A stretch of DNA of 64,000 nucleotides from Cerioporus squamosus (lineage: Eukaryota; Basidiomycota; Agaricomycetes; Polyporales; Polyporaceae): positions 1 to 64,000 of the forward strand of contig JABYQS010000129.1 in the NCBI GenBank assembly GCA_022592435.1, written 5' to 3'. The notes below the pieces were generated by a model, which had not been told where the DNA came from, searched no databases, and was given only the letters and a program-made list of their open reading frames with translations. This document shows, in pieces, positions 29,994-41,937 of the stretch. Each line of letters opens with the position of its first letter. The stretch's first letter is position 1. Both the position numbers and the translations under genes were made by a program.

Positions 29994-30334
29994 TAGTACA
30001 TCGAGCCTCCAGGATATCTGTTCGCTTGTTGCTTGCTTGACAGGTGGACTCCTTCCTCCCGTCGGCGTACCTTTACACAAGACACACGGACACTCGTACA
30101 ATGTAGACGTACAGGTGAAACTTGTGGATTGTTGCGGATACCGGTACTTTGTGAAGGCCGCCCGTGAGCCACGTGATACACAGAAGTGAATCAAGGTTCT
30201 GCGGCGCCTGCGAGTGCATCTCTAACCTGTACCACCACCACGTCAGCACGTCGCGACCGCCAGCTGGGCAAGTGACTCTGAGCAGAGGAGCCGTGGTACT
30301 CAGAAGGCTTGCTGACGAGGACTCTCCCCTTGTC
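29994..30334. other. upstream region of the PP2C gene
   Basis: No separate gene seen. The reading frame of the phosphatase stays open upstream of the chosen ATG, so an earlier start is possible. Confidence 0.4.
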
Positions 30335-32005
30335 ATGCGCCCGGTCTCCAGAGTCGGCACGAAAGTCAGCACTGCCGCTCCGCTGCGGACCCATGGGCCC
30401 GGTGCACGAAATTCCCTCCACAGTCCACGAATGTTTCTCGGGAGAATGTCCTCGACTAACGGAACTCAAGAGGACTCGGGAGAATCTAAAGGAGGGCAGG
30501 ATGCGTCGGGCTCAACCGTCAGCCGGACAGTACTGCTCTCGTTGGCCGGTATGTGGGCAGCGGCGATGAGCTGTCTGTCCAATGCTGCGGTATCCCTGGA
30601 AGGCGACTTGGACACGCGTAAGTCGCGCTCACTATGCCTGCCCTCCTTGCTGACATCAGACAAACAGGCCGTCGGTTCTTCGACGTGGACGGGGTCTTGC
30701 GACGGCACGAGAAGACGTCTGGCGCACCCGCAGGATCCGGGATTGCTCGTTACGACTTCGCGCACGTGGGGAGGTACGTTTGATGCGTCCTTCTGCGGTG
30801 CGGGCACAACCTACGCTGACTAGCAACGAGCCTGCTGAAGACGACCACCAGGAGGTCATCGTGCCGGTACCGTCGGGGTACTGGTCCTTCTTCGGGATCT
30901 TCGACGGCCACAATGGCGGGGACACCAGCAAATGGCTTGCCGACAATCTGATCCTGGCTGTGGTCGGCGGCCTCGGAGATCTGTACTCCGCCTTGGCCGG
31001 AACAGAGGCCAACGCCGCACCTGAGCCGACGGCGTCCGACATATCGAAGAAGCTCAAGGACGTGTTCGATGAGCTTGACGACGCCATCGTGAATGAGCCG
31101 CTGAGAGATGTGTTGGCATCAAACTCTCGAGAGGCAGGCGTTTCGCTGCTCGATCCTGCCTTGGCTGGATCGTGTGCGCTCCTCTCCTTCTACGACTCGC
31201 ACTCCCGGATGCTGCATGTCGCACTCACCGGAGATTCCCGCGCGGTATTAGGGAGACGGCGGTACGACTCGGATGGAGAGCTCAAGTACGACGTCTACAT
31301 CCTCACCACTGATCAGAACGTCGCGAACCCCCGCGAGCTCGAGCGGCTTGCCGCGGAACACCCGGGAGAGAACGTCGTTCAAAACGGACGGGTGTTCGGC
31401 ATGGGCGTGTCCCGTGCGTTCGGAGATGCGCGCCTCAAGTGGCCCCGCGAGGTCCAGGACAAGCTGAAGCGGCGCTACCTCGGACGCACGCCGATGGCTG
31501 TGGTGAAGACGCCTCCGTACATCACAGCTGCGCCCGAAGTCACTTCCATCGAAGTTCAGCCGGGTGACTTCCTCATAATGGGCTCCGACGGGCTCTGGGA
31601 GAGCCTGACGAGCGAGGAGGCGGTCGGACTCGTTGGCCTGTGGAAGGAGGGAGAGAAGGGAGGGTTCGGCAAACGGGATCCCGTGGGCGGGCACGCCCCT
31701 CATACGCTGCCGGTCTGGATGGCGGAAAGTGATCATACCCAGCGGTACCGCCAGTGGGGCGCGGAGAAGCGCTTCGTGCGACGGGATGCGAATGTCGCCA
31801 CTCATCTCCTCCGGAATGCTCTGGGAGGTGCCGATCGCGAGCTCACCGCCTCGCTGTTGAGCATGAAGACGCCTCGAGCGCGAACGTACAGGTGGGTGCA
31901 CGACGTCATCCGGATTCAACGCTACGTTGCTGACATCTTCGCAGGGACGACATGACTGCCATAGTTGTGTTCTTTTCTGAAGATGGTGCACAGAAATCTG
32001 CTTGA
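30335..32005 (+). CDS. mitochondrial PP2C-type protein phosphatase, pyruvate-dehydrogenase-phosphatase (Ptc5)-like
   Basis: A Mg/Mn-dependent Ser/Thr phosphatase, probably acting on the E1 subunit of mitochondrial pyruvate dehydrogenase. Four exons (30335-30617, 30668-30773, 30824-31891, 31945-32005) join in frame to 505 residues. The chosen ATG gives an Arg-rich, acid-poor start (MRPVSRVGTKVST) suited to mitochondrial import. A hydrophobic segment follows (TVLLSLAGMWAAAMSCLSNA). PP2C motifs appear in order: RYDFAHVGSNEPAEDDH, FGIFDGHNGG, GSCALLSFYD, ALTGDSRAVLG, IMGSDGLWESL and, only after splicing the last intron, DDMTAIVVFF. The metal-binding aspartates are thus present. The Ptc5 assignment rests on the xNxPxEDDH region and N-terminal layout and is less sure than PP2C itself. 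Internal ATGs (for example 30431) are possible starts. Confidence 0.88.
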
Positions 32006-34215
32006 TACGGGCTTGGACTGAGGACTACTGTATATCCTGCTATCTTGGTACGTTTAACCGCACCTTCGTCCATCATCTCTCACTGACGCAACAGAGCTTA
32101 GGTACATACTGACTAATGCTGTATCGATACTATCTATTCGCCCTATCTATTGCTGCTTCTCGTTGCTGGCTAGCGTGCGGGACGGATCAGTTCATCCTTC
32201 AGCATGCTCATCAGCTTTGACCCACCGTACCTAGGATCTAGGACCCATACCATGGTCTCGTAGTGGTCAGACCGCTTCCATTCACCAGAGCGACACGAAC
32301 ATGAGAACGCCTGCCACGGACGTTTTAGAGCACGCTTCCCTGTGTGGTCAGGAGGATCGCTTTGCGCTTCCTACCCGGAGTTCCAGGTGGGGAGACGTGG
32401 TTCGCACTCTGCCGGTGCGAACGCGCCCACGCATCCTTGCGGCCGCGCTCTGGCTCCGCTGCTGTGGACGCAGATGAGTTCAGTGGCAAATCAGCGCTCT
32501 CAGTGTTCGCTATCTCATCCCGTACTCTACCAGATGGGAAGTCCCTTTTTTCGAAGCTTCGTGCCTTGGACGACATTATGGCGACGCTAGTCAACGGATA
32601 CAGACGGCTCTTCCTGCGGGCGTATTATAGACAAGCGTGGCCCTTCCTGTTAGAACCTCAACGTGTCAGGGAATAGCTACAGGGTGCCTTCGATTATGGA
32701 CGTCACACTGGCTCCCATACTGGCTTCCCGTCGGGGCGGAAACCCTGGCATTTTCCGAAGCTGCACGTTCTACCGACGCTCCGCCGGTGACTTTTCTGTC
32801 GCCTTTGCCCTTCTGGTGAGTGCTCAACCTTTCTCGAACTCTGAAAATGCCGTGACCTTCAGAGTGCGAGATGCAGATCCACGGTCGCGGGTCGTCCGGG
32901 AATTTGGAGAGTTCCCGCAACCCTGGGAGCCAGGCAGTCGTAGCCAGGTTACCCAGCTGGTGCTCTAGATGCCCATAATCGGGCTCCGCTGTTGTGCGAA
33001 CCCGTGTTTATTTCCCGCATTCCCTCTCCCTATTCAGTTGCCAAGGACTGTTCCGCTCAAGAGCTGGTCATGTGTGTACGTCGGGGTTGTTATATGCGGA
33101 CCGCTGGACAGTTTCTGACATTCGCTCTCGCGCAGCGGCCACACGTATGACCGAGTCCTTGGACGTCGACACGTCCATATTGCGGAAGGGGGCAGACTAT
33201 ATGGACAGGTAGTCCGGTAAGTCCCGCACGTAGGCCTCCCAGTCTCGTTCTTTGGTAACTCCTGCAGCTGGATCCATTCTACTGGCGTCCCGGACGCTGT
33301 AGGAAGCCTTAGACCAATGGGCTTCTACCCATACACGCTAGCACGAATTGACTCTTCTCACTGGCGCGTGGTGGAGGTGCTTGCGAGGAGTATCTCGTAA
33401 GTGCCACATAGCCTGGCGTCTGACCACGGAATGTCTGACGCGCTCATATACTTTAGCGGCACTGTTGTCCTGTTTCCACCCAGAATAAGCTATATCGACG
33501 GCGCGGAAATGACCGGCGTTCAGTATCATCAGGTCCGTCTCGCCTGGCCCCATCGGTGCTAGAAGCGCAAGTGAGGTAATATTCCCATGCTGGCCGCTAG
33601 ACCCACATAGCTCCCCTTCTCTTCAGAGCGTTATGATCGTCTCCAACCAGCCTGCCGAACATTGAATATGAGAAACGCAGCGCAGCGTTCCTCACAGAAA
33701 CCTGCGAACTGCAAGCCTAACAGAAGTCAAACGCACAGAAGGGGCGCGCCGCACTCACAGAGGGTACTTATAGACCCCTCAGGTACGTACGTCTCAGCAC
33801 AAAAAACGTTCGCACGTACCACGCGAAGGTTAACGGATTTCGCCGCGGAGCGAGCAGCTGCCCTGCGGCCGCCCGGTTGCCGAGGTTGTTCCCCTTCATA
33901 ACATCTGCGCGCAATTCAGTCGTGCTCGTGTTCCGCACGGCCCAGATGACATACTGACAGCGAGTGCAGACCTGACCAGGACGCTTCCCCGGGTCCGCTG
34001 AAAAGGGGCAAAATTAGCAACGCCGTTCCCGCGGCCTTCATATAACTTCACGCTTCTTCCACAAATATGCATCCTGGTGCGTCCTGCAGGCCCGTGTCTT
34101 CCCCATCGCGCCTTCCAGCGGGCTCCCCCCTTGCACGCCCAAGGTACGGTTCAGTCATCTCCTTCGGGATGCGTGCTGAACCCCTCTGTCGATCAGGTAC
34201 GCTCGGTCCGCCACG
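32006..34215. other. 2.2-kb intergenic region, no assigned gene
   Basis: A plus-strand frame at 32344-32676 and short frames near 33130 look moderately protein-like but carry no family motif and no consistent exon structure. They may be remnants. A pyrimidine-rich stretch just before 34216 is likely promoter. Confidence 0.35.
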
Positions 34216-36008
34216 ATGCCGCTCTCGCTGGACGGTCTGAAGGCGCATCCCGAGTCGTACATCGGCCCCGCCCTGGTCAACTTGGCGTTGGAATGGATGC
34301 AGACGGGTATCCTCATCAACCAGTCCCTCACGTTCTGGGAACGGGCGGAGCGGGAGCTTCTGGTCGTGCGTGCGATAGTGTCGTTCGTGACCATCACTGC
34401 GTAGTGAGTTGCATCATCTCCGTGAGCCCTTGCGTTGAGTGTTGACCAGATCGTTCGCGGCGTTTCATCAAGCGTACAAACGGCCTTTTCTTTCTTTGCG
34501 GCATGGCGAATGTTCGTGGAGAACTTCGGTAACTGGGTACGTCGTCGTGACCATCAAGGCATAGGACGGACAGAGGTTGAAGTATGAGATTATCAGTACG
34601 ACAGCGTGTTGTTTGTTTGGGCGGACAAGCTCCAATCAACAATCGTGAGTGCTCACTGCCTTAACCTGTCATGAAATTCAGAACTGACCTACCGGAAGAC
34701 CGTCATGATGGCTGCCCCTGTACAAGCCTTCCTCATCTGGAGGTGTTGGACTGTTCGTACAAATAACTAATTTACCCTAACGTTCATGCTAACGTTTAAC
34801 CGCAGCTCATACATCGCAACTTCTATGTTCTGGTGAGCTCCATTCACAGGTCCATGGCTGCGAATTGTCGCTGAGGGACATCGTAATCGGGACATAGGCG
34901 TCCCTAACCCTCCTACTGCTGGCTCAAATAGCGGCGAGCGTCGTCGTCACGGTACAGACGTTCCAGTTTCATTTCGGCATTGTCCCGCAATCCGAAGTAG
35001 AGGCGGGTCCACTCCCAAAGGTTCCGGTACGTCTCTCGTACTTTCCTTCGGAGCGACTCGCTAAAGGGTCACCCTAGGTCAACTCAGTATGTAAGAGCAA
35101 CCTTTACACAGTCGCAATCCCGTCCGCGAACTAACCCCGTGGTATATCCAGTCGTTCTGAGTTTGACATGCTCCGCAGGTGTGTTTTCCCCGCCCCGGCC
35201 AGCCTGTCTCTCGCACTCATGTAATCCTTAGTCCTCGATGTCCTTGTGACCGGTATATGTGCGTTTCTGACTGGAGGCGCGAGAGTTCCAACGAGACTCA
35301 CTGATAATATCCTTCCAGTGCTCACCTTCCTCGCTCGCTCGAAACAACACGTCACGTCTTCGAGGTTCCGTCGCGTGAGCTCTTCTGCTATCCATCATCA
35401 TAGCGATGCGTCTAATCTCATATTTCGACCTACAGATCTTGAGACGTCTCACAGTGCTGATATGGGAGGCGGCTCTCCCGCCGTGCATCTGCGCTATCCT
35501 GACAGTAGTAACATACCTTACCTTGGTTCGTCTCCCACAAGTGACTCCAGCTCTCCGCCGCTTGCTGACTTCTCCCGCAGGTTAACGAGAACTACTGGGA
35601 TCTCACGTTCCAGGCCGTCCTCGGGAAACTCTACGTTATTTCTCTATTCGTAACTCTGCAAGTCTCCTTCCTCTCCCGTCTCTATGCGTACACTCATCAT
35701 GCTCTTCGAAATCACGGGAAACAGTAACGGTCGTGCGGAGCTGCAGGACGGACCTGCGCCGGGATTCTCCACCAACCGGATATCGAACCTCGCCTGGAAC
35801 CTGAGCACTCCAATCCGGGTTGAGGTACGGGCTCCATTTCCCTTGCCTTCCCTCGGGTCACCGATACAGTCTTCTGCAGATCAACACGGATATCGAGAGC
35901 CGAGGACAGACGACCCGGAGCACGCGCGGAGACGGCACCAGCACCACGAGCATGCCCACAGAACAAAGCCGCACGGTGGTCACGCCTTCCTCGGAAAAGC
36001 CGAAGTGA
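34216..36008 (+). CDS. multi-pass membrane protein with DUF6534 domain
   Basis: A basidiomycete 7-TM-like integral membrane protein of unknown function. The gene is cut into about 13 tiny exons. Well-supported ones are 34450-34536, 34597-34644, 34699-34752, 34806-34832, 34898-35026, 35078-35090 (13 nt), 35152-35178, 35436-35525, 35725-35824 and 35880-36008. The order of landmarks is ESYIGPALVNLALEWMQTGI, AFSFFAAWRMFVENFGNW, TVMMAAPVQAFLIWRCWTLI, ASLTLLLLAQIAASVVVTVQ, VLDVLVTGICAFLT and WEAALPPCICAILTVVTYLT. Next comes the DUF6534 end NYWDLTFQAVLGKLYVISL, then a hydrophilic Ser/Thr-rich tail ending SSEKPK. At least six strongly hydrophobic segments are visible. The first junction (donor at 34366 or 34404) and those around 35300 and 35660-35724 are unsure. 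Confidence 0.75.
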
Positions 36009-37113
36009 TCCCTCGACCCTCGCCGGGTCCCGTCCCATCGCCCACGACCCATACACGTTACGCCTCTATGTTATGTATGCCTCCCTTAAGCTTGCATCGC
36101 GCGCTGCTCGACATTCACTGGGGTTTCGGTCGCCGCCATGATCTCTTTCTGTAGTATAGTTCAATATTGCACTCAGGACAACTCTGCATTCGTGACGTCC
36201 AACTTACGTTCCTTCGCATACGTGGTCTCCTTTCACACGCTCTCCTAGTAATGCCTGTCATTCTGTACATACCACTTGTCGATCTGCATCACCCATCGTA
36301 CGACGTTGCTTAACACGTCCTCTTAAGTTCTCTCACTGGAGCGCATCCCATGACTGGGCCTGACTTCTCTGGCTTCAGCACATAGTACTTCAGCCTCTCC
36401 CATGAGCGCACTGCTCTCTGCATACCAAGCTACTCATTCCTTCTGTTGGCGTTCCTCCATGCTGCAAAGTCCGCTGCCTTGTGCTGAAAATCATAGTACT
36501 CGGTGTCGTGGCTGAAAAGGTATACTGATGGGTGGAGCATGAGTGCACTGCGCTTCTTGCAGTACTCATAGATACGGAATAAGTTATCATAGCTTTGCCC
36601 CCGAAACATCCGCGAAACGAAGCGCAAGGCGTCCCAGAGAACCGAGCCCTGTCCCAGAGAACTTGAACAGTCAAGTGCCAGCACCGCGACATAGTAGCTC
36701 CCGAGACGTATCCAACGACGGTGGAGGACGTGGGCGAAAGTCGACTGGGGAGGGGAGGGGCGGAAGGTGCGGAGGTAGGGCGTATCAGACTCGGACAGAG
36801 GTAGAAGGGTATGATGCGCGCGACAGAGGACGCAGTGCCAATCACGGTTGCGCGAGGCGACATGATGGTACGGTTGGACCGCCGGGGTTCTGAGTTGAGA
36901 GATCGACGTAGTGTCGGCGGGCGTCGCACCGGTGGAAGCCGGCCTGGAACCCCGGAGGTTCATAGGCGTGCACCAGAGGAAGGCAGGTTCCCTCCCTTGT
37001 CTGCGTGGCAGAGGGCTGAACGGACGATGCGGGCACTGACAGGTTTGCAGAGGAGGGCTGGCTCGCCAAGTCGATTTCATGAGAACGCGGGCACGCAGTC
37101 CGCGGGAGTGCAC
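36009..37113. other. convergent intergenic region
   Basis: Lies between the stops of the DUF6534 gene (plus) and the kinase (minus), so it should hold two 3' ends. A 227-codon minus-strand frame (36430-37113) begins right after the kinase stop. Its N-terminal half is biased and it shows no family motif, so I treat it as chance or as untranslated region. Confidence 0.4.
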
Positions 37114-39406
37114 TTAGTCGACGCTGTCGTCGTTGTAGTTGGGCGAGACGAAGTTGGCGCTGATCTTCTCTGACGCGAGTAAAGGAGAGCACGGGCTACG
37201 GGACGCGATGTGCGACGGGAAATAGACGTCGGACACGTCGTTGAAGGAGACGGCGGTCGCAGAGCCTGAGGTGGCCGCAGACCTACTAGACCCACAGAGG
37301 GTCGGCGTGCCGGATGGGATGCCGAGGAAGGCGGGGGACCGGGTGCGAGGGGGAAGGGGAGGGGCGAGGTACATGAATGCTGGGGATCGCGCACGCGACG
37401 GCGCAGGAGTCGCGAACATGGCCGACAGCGCGGGTGGGACCACGCTGGTCTCAGTCTTGGGCGCCGCCGCGGTAGTGGTAGTGGTGGTGGTGGGGGCGTT
37501 CTTCCGAGCGGCGCGCTTTTTACGGATCGAGTTCTTCGTGGGGACTTCGGTGGGGAGGGTCGGAGAGAAGTAGTCGTACCAGAAGTGCGGGGCCTCGCCA
37601 GGTCCGTAGGGCGTGCCGAACGACACCGCGTTTTCGTCGTCGAACTGGGTGTGGCAATCAGGACGGGGACTTAAGACGTAGGGCATGGAATGGATAGTAC
37701 GTACTGGTTTGAGTCCAGGCGTGGGCCTGAGTGGGGCGGAGTGCTCGCGCTGAGCGAGCGTCTTCCAGTCGCTGAAGGGGAGAAAGGTTCAGCTCGTTGC
37801 GGCATGCCCAGTTATGTAGGAATCACTTACACATCTGAGAACCATGGATGTGCCTTCACCTGCTCGAGCGTAGCCCGACGCGCTGGGTTCGGGTCGAGCA
37901 TCTTTCATGAAAGCATCAGCTCAGATCATGAACCACAAGATATACACGACGAGACTGACCGTCAAGAGGAGATCGTGCGCGTCAGCGTCGATGTCGTCGT
38001 TGACACCGATGGGCTGAGTATGCATCGCTTCGTAGACGGCGTGGATCTCGCGTCCCTCGCGTTGGATGCCGAACGGCAGCTGAGCACCTGGTGAGCACGA
38101 CTCCTACCAGAAGGAAGGTGCGTATGAGCGTACCTTGTTCGACAACATCTCGAAGATGACAGCGCCGACGCTGAACACGTCCGCAGAGTACGAGTACGGG
38201 CCGCCCCGGCAGGCCTCGGGAGCAATGTACCCAAGCGTCCCGCAGTTGCGGTAGGTGACGTCCCCACCGCTAGAGTGGGCATGGGCAGCCGGGACGGAAG
38301 TGAGGCGCCACTCGTCGCGGATGGCCCACGGCTGCTGTTCGGCGGTCAGGCCGAAGGGGCGGGAGAGCCCGAAGTCGCTGACGACGAGCTCGCCCTCGCG
38401 CGTCAGGAGCAAGTTGCCCGGCTTGATGTCGCGGTGGACGACGCGGCGCTTGTGGAGCTCGCCGATCGCAAGGACCTGCAAGAAGGATGATGAGCGATTC
38501 ATTTGCGGAAATCGAGCAAAGAACAACACGCACCAGTTGGGCAGCCAGGTTCTTGGCCTCGCAAACCGGCAGGCCGCCAGACTTGTGAATCTTCTTCCTG
38601 AGCTCTCCCCCAGTGTAGAAGTCCTAGACGAGTATGGGAGTCAGCGGCCGTAAGACGTCGCAAGAATCCATGACGCAGAACGCACCGTTACCAGATACAG
38701 GTACTTGCTGTCCTCGAAGCTGCCGCGGAGCTGGACGACCCACGGGCAGCCCTCGAGCGACTTCAAGATCGCCTGCTCCTGGAACGCGAACGCGAGCTGG
38801 TGCGCGCCGAGCGCCGCCTTCTTTATCATCTTCAGGCCGTAGAACCGGCCGTTGGGCTTGAAGAGCGCGAGCGAGACCGTGCCCTGCGCGCCGGCGCCCA
38901 CGACTTGGAAGATCTGGAAGTTGTCGGCCGACAACTGGGGCCGCGTCTGCGGGGAGCGCGGCGAGAGGAGACGCGCCGCAGCCTCGAGCTTGAACGCCGG
39001 GACGGGGAGGTACTTGCAGGCGACAGAGACGACGGACTGGGCGGGAGAGCACTGGACGAGGGTGGTGCACGCGAAGGAGGACATCGGGGACAGTTGCTCG
39101 AGATGGCAGGCAATCTGCGACGCGATCAGATGGGGAGAATGGATACGGCCTGGAGTAGTCCGCACCATGTCTCCGTTCTCGCCGAACCACATGCGGACGT
39201 GAACGTCCACCTCGGCTTGGGTGTGCCTGCTCGCGTCGACGACGACTTGGACGGCCTCGATGATCTGTGGGGAGCGTCAGTCTCGTGTGCGAGCGCATAT
39301 AGGAGCATCAGGTACTCGCCAGCTTGTCGCCGTACGACGTCTCGTCGATCGCGGGAGTCGCGCAGCCGGGGGCCTTGAAGAATCGAGCGAGTCTGGTGAA
39401 GAACAT
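37114..39406 (-). CDS. AGC-like serine/threonine protein kinase, 628 residues
   Basis: Eight exons join in frame: 39320-39406, 38686-39264, 38534-38623, 38134-38475, 37960-38079, 37831-37901, 37705-37771 and 37114-37644. An N-terminal region of about 130 residues (MFFTRLARFFKAPGC; EVDVHVRMWFGENGDMV) precedes the kinase domain. Domain landmarks are VVGAGAQGTVSLA (P-loop), YGLKMIKK (ATP lysine), DFYTGGELRKKI, VVHRDIKPGNLLL, DFGLS, GTLGYIAPEA, LPFGIQ and LDPNPARRATLEQVKAHPWF. After the domain comes DWKTLAQREHSAPLRPTPGLKP, like the start of an AGC C-tail, then FDDENAVSFGTPYGPGEAP and a long disordered Thr/Ser/Pro tail. The activation loop carries an insert, making about 50 residues from DFG to APE. 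The first intron seems to use a GC donor (GCGAGT). Substrate and pathway are unknown. Confidence 0.85.
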
Positions 39407-40547
39407 ACTGTCACGACTGGGCGTGCAGAGCAAAGTCGACTGTGCGGATGCAGGAGAGGACGTGCTGAGCAGGTTCAGATGGTGGTAACAGTGAAGGACG
39501 CTGGGACCTCCGTGCGCGAGAGATAAAGCACGAAGGATGGTCTGAATCGCAATGGCGGATGAGGGGCATTTCAGGCAAGTCCTCGGCGGAAGTGTCACGG
39601 CGTTGCCCATTGCGTGCATACGCATCGTGGACATTTACTACCATGACTGTATGCATGTTTTCGAAGAAATTGACGGTGTGTGGACTGCAGGACGGTCGAG
39701 GACATGAGGGTAGGAATCCAAGAGTAGGTCGCGTACCAAGTTGCCAGGACCGTGGGATCGGCCTCCGGTCCGGTCTGCCGGGTACTCGCATGCTACACTG
39801 AGCAGTACAGGACAGACGGGAAGAGCAACAACCAAGGTTCTCGATATTGCGAACGAGCAGGATGCTTATCAATAGCAAGGTCAGCATTTTCCGCTTTGCT
39901 AGTGGTCAAGACCTCACTCACCTTGCCCTCTCCGCTTCGAGCTCACGGCTTCTCGAGACACATTCTTCGACTAGCACAGAGACGTCGCCTTTCTGACTGG
40001 CTTTCACAAGCTATGCAGGCTAGCGGACTGAGACGAGAGGCAAGCATGTACTGGGTAAGTTGTTCGACATTCGTTCTGGTCTAACTGCTGGGACTTACAG
40101 CGTCGTCCGTCAGCAAGATTCTCACCGTGACCGTCGATGAGATGAACTCACAAGTACGCACAGTACAGGCATGGAGGGAATTCTAGGCAATGACAAATGT
40201 CTGAGGTCTGGGTACGGCTCAGTGAGACCGACTGGGCCCTACACAAGCGACGTAATGAGCCCAGCAGCCGACGCGCGCCCCGCCCCCAGACACGTCGGAG
40301 GCGTCGGCTGTCGAGCGGTACACAGTCCTCCTTCACTCGCCAGTCGAGACCGACAGCCACAGAGTGAAGAGGGGCGGCAACAGGTTACAGCGCACGGGCC
40401 ACCCCTGCGATGCGCATATATAAGACGACCGTCCTGCGAACGAGGATCAGCAGCACTCGACGCACTCGCACTCGCACACTCGCCTTTGCCTCTGCCTCAG
40501 CCCTCTGCACCAGCACTTCACTCCCTCGACTCCCGAGCCTTGACACC
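39407..40547. other. intergenic; divergent promoters of kinase and hydrophobin
   Basis: 1.1 kb between the divergent starts of the kinase (minus) and the hydrophobin (plus). No gene recognised. The right end has the hydrophobin TATA box and a C/T-rich transcription start area (40440-40540). Confidence 0.45.
40417..40423 (+). promoter_or_regulatory. TATA box of the hydrophobin gene
   Basis: TATATAA lies 125 bp upstream of the ATG and is followed by a CT-rich leader. Strong TATA promoters are typical of highly expressed hydrophobin genes. Confidence 0.7.
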
Positions 40548-41038
40548 ATGTTCGCCCGCCTCGCCGCCGTCTCCACCCTCTCCTTCGCGCTCCTTGCGGC
40601 CGCCGCGGACACCGGCAGCTGCAGCACCGGGCCCGTGCAGTGCTGCAACAGCGTAGAGAGCGTACGTCCTACCCTTCTTGCCCACCTTCCCTCTCCTTCT
40701 CTTCCCTCTCCATGTGCCAGACCTCCGTGCTGACGCTGTCTTCCCGCACAAACAGTCAGACTCCGCCGCAGGCTCCGCGCTCCTCTCCGTCCTCGGCGTC
40801 GACCTCCAGGGCGTGACGGCGCAGCTCGGGCTCGGGTGCTCGCCGATCTCCGCCGTCGGCCTCGGCAGCGGGAACGCGTGCGCGGCGCAGGCGGTGTGCT
40901 GCGAGAACAACAACGTCGTGAGTGTCTTTCGTGCTCGGTGCTCTGAAGGAGAGCCAATGGGCGATGCGGATGCTGACCTGGGATTGCTCATTGCAGGGCG
41001 GCCTCATTTCCATCGGCTGCGCGCCGATCTCTCTTTAG
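40548..41038 (+). CDS. class I hydrophobin, 105 residues
   Basis: A small secreted surface-active protein that coats aerial hyphae and fruiting structures. Three exons (40548-40661, 40756-40917, 40997-41038) join in frame. A signal peptide of about 20 residues (MFARLAAVSTLSFALLAAAA) is followed by the eight-cysteine hydrophobin pattern: C-x5-C-C (SCSTGPVQCCN), a long loop of about 32 residues, C (LGLGCSPIS), a spacer, C-x5-C-C (ACAAQAVCCEN), and a last C near the end (IGCAPISL). The intron positions within the Cys pattern are those usual for agaricomycete hydrophobins. The gene is complete. Confidence 0.96.
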
Positions 41039-41721
41039 ACTGCGGATTGGTTGTCGGTGGTACTTAGCCGTTAGTTATGTTACGCTTGCTTGATGCTTGA
41101 GATGGTTCCTCCGAATTCCGTGCGTGTGAGGGTTCCGAAAGTGCTATATGAGTACACCGCCATTTGCCTGCATGAAGTGCGAGATGGTCAGCGAGTGGTT
41201 CCGACTGCGACGGTTCATGCGTGAACACACCATCCACACACAGATTCAAGACGTAGTCGCGTGCATGCTAGTGGGCGCGGAGGCCATGTGCACGCTTGAG
41301 CACAGCCAGAAGGTACTCGAAACACACATCGCACACAGACGAAGTATACAACGCAGATAATAGCATGAGATTCAAAGAGTGTGTCACAAGTGCAGTCAAA
41401 GAGCGGCGGGATACACAACGAGTTCAGAGCAGTCCGTGATAGTGTGTCCTTGCGCCTTGCGGCGTGATGTTCCTCCTATCCAGCAGGATCTCTTGGAGGA
41501 TGCCAACTCGCGAAGCGCGACGGTGACGCCCAGCGTGCCATGGACGCGGCGCCTGACGGGGCATGCACATATCGCGAGGTCGGTGTCGTAGCGTAGTACG
41601 CGAGGGACGGCGGTCATCGCTCAGGGAGCGGTACGGTGCGGCGCGGAGCCGACTTGAGCGGTGGGATGGTGAGGCTGGCGCGGGGACTAAGCCCACGAGC
41701 CTGAAGCCCGAATGTATGCGT
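41039..41721. other. intergenic (3' sides of two convergent genes)
   Basis: Between the hydrophobin (plus) and the 71-residue gene (minus). Nothing recognised. Confidence 0.45.
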
Positions 41722-41937
41722 CTACAGCCCGAAGATCTTCTTCAGGCCGGACTTGGTGGTCTTCCTCTGCGCGGTGCGCCCGTTAACGTTCGACGGACGC
41801 AGCACCAGGCGTGCGTCCTCGTACATGTGGTAGGTGTCGCGCGGCGACTGAGTGGACGCGAAGAGGGCGAACGCGTTCGGAGCCGCGGGGGCGGTGGAGG
41901 AGAAGGTGTAGATGGGAGCGTTCGCGGAGTAAGACAT
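41722..41937 (-). CDS. small hypothetical protein, 71 residues
   Basis: The frame runs from ATG 41937 (MSYSANAPIYTFSSTAPAAP) to a stop at 41722. The N-terminal half is Ser/Ala/Pro-rich. The C-terminal half is basic (RTAQRKTTKSGLKKIFGL). There is no signal peptide, membrane segment or known domain. A TATATAA box (minus strand, 42087-42093) lies 150 bp upstream, which supports a transcribed gene. An upstream in-frame ATG at 41994 would add 19 residues of poorer quality. Function unknown. Confidence 0.6.
   Translation of the reverse strand: MSYSANAPIYTFSSTAPAAPNAFALFASTQSPRDTYHMYEDARLVLRPSNVNGRTAQRKTTKSGLKKIFGL

Noticed and set aside
36430..37113. 227-codon minus-strand frame directly after the kinase stop
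   Set aside because: No start context, splice support or family motif, and the position fits the kinase 3' untranslated region.
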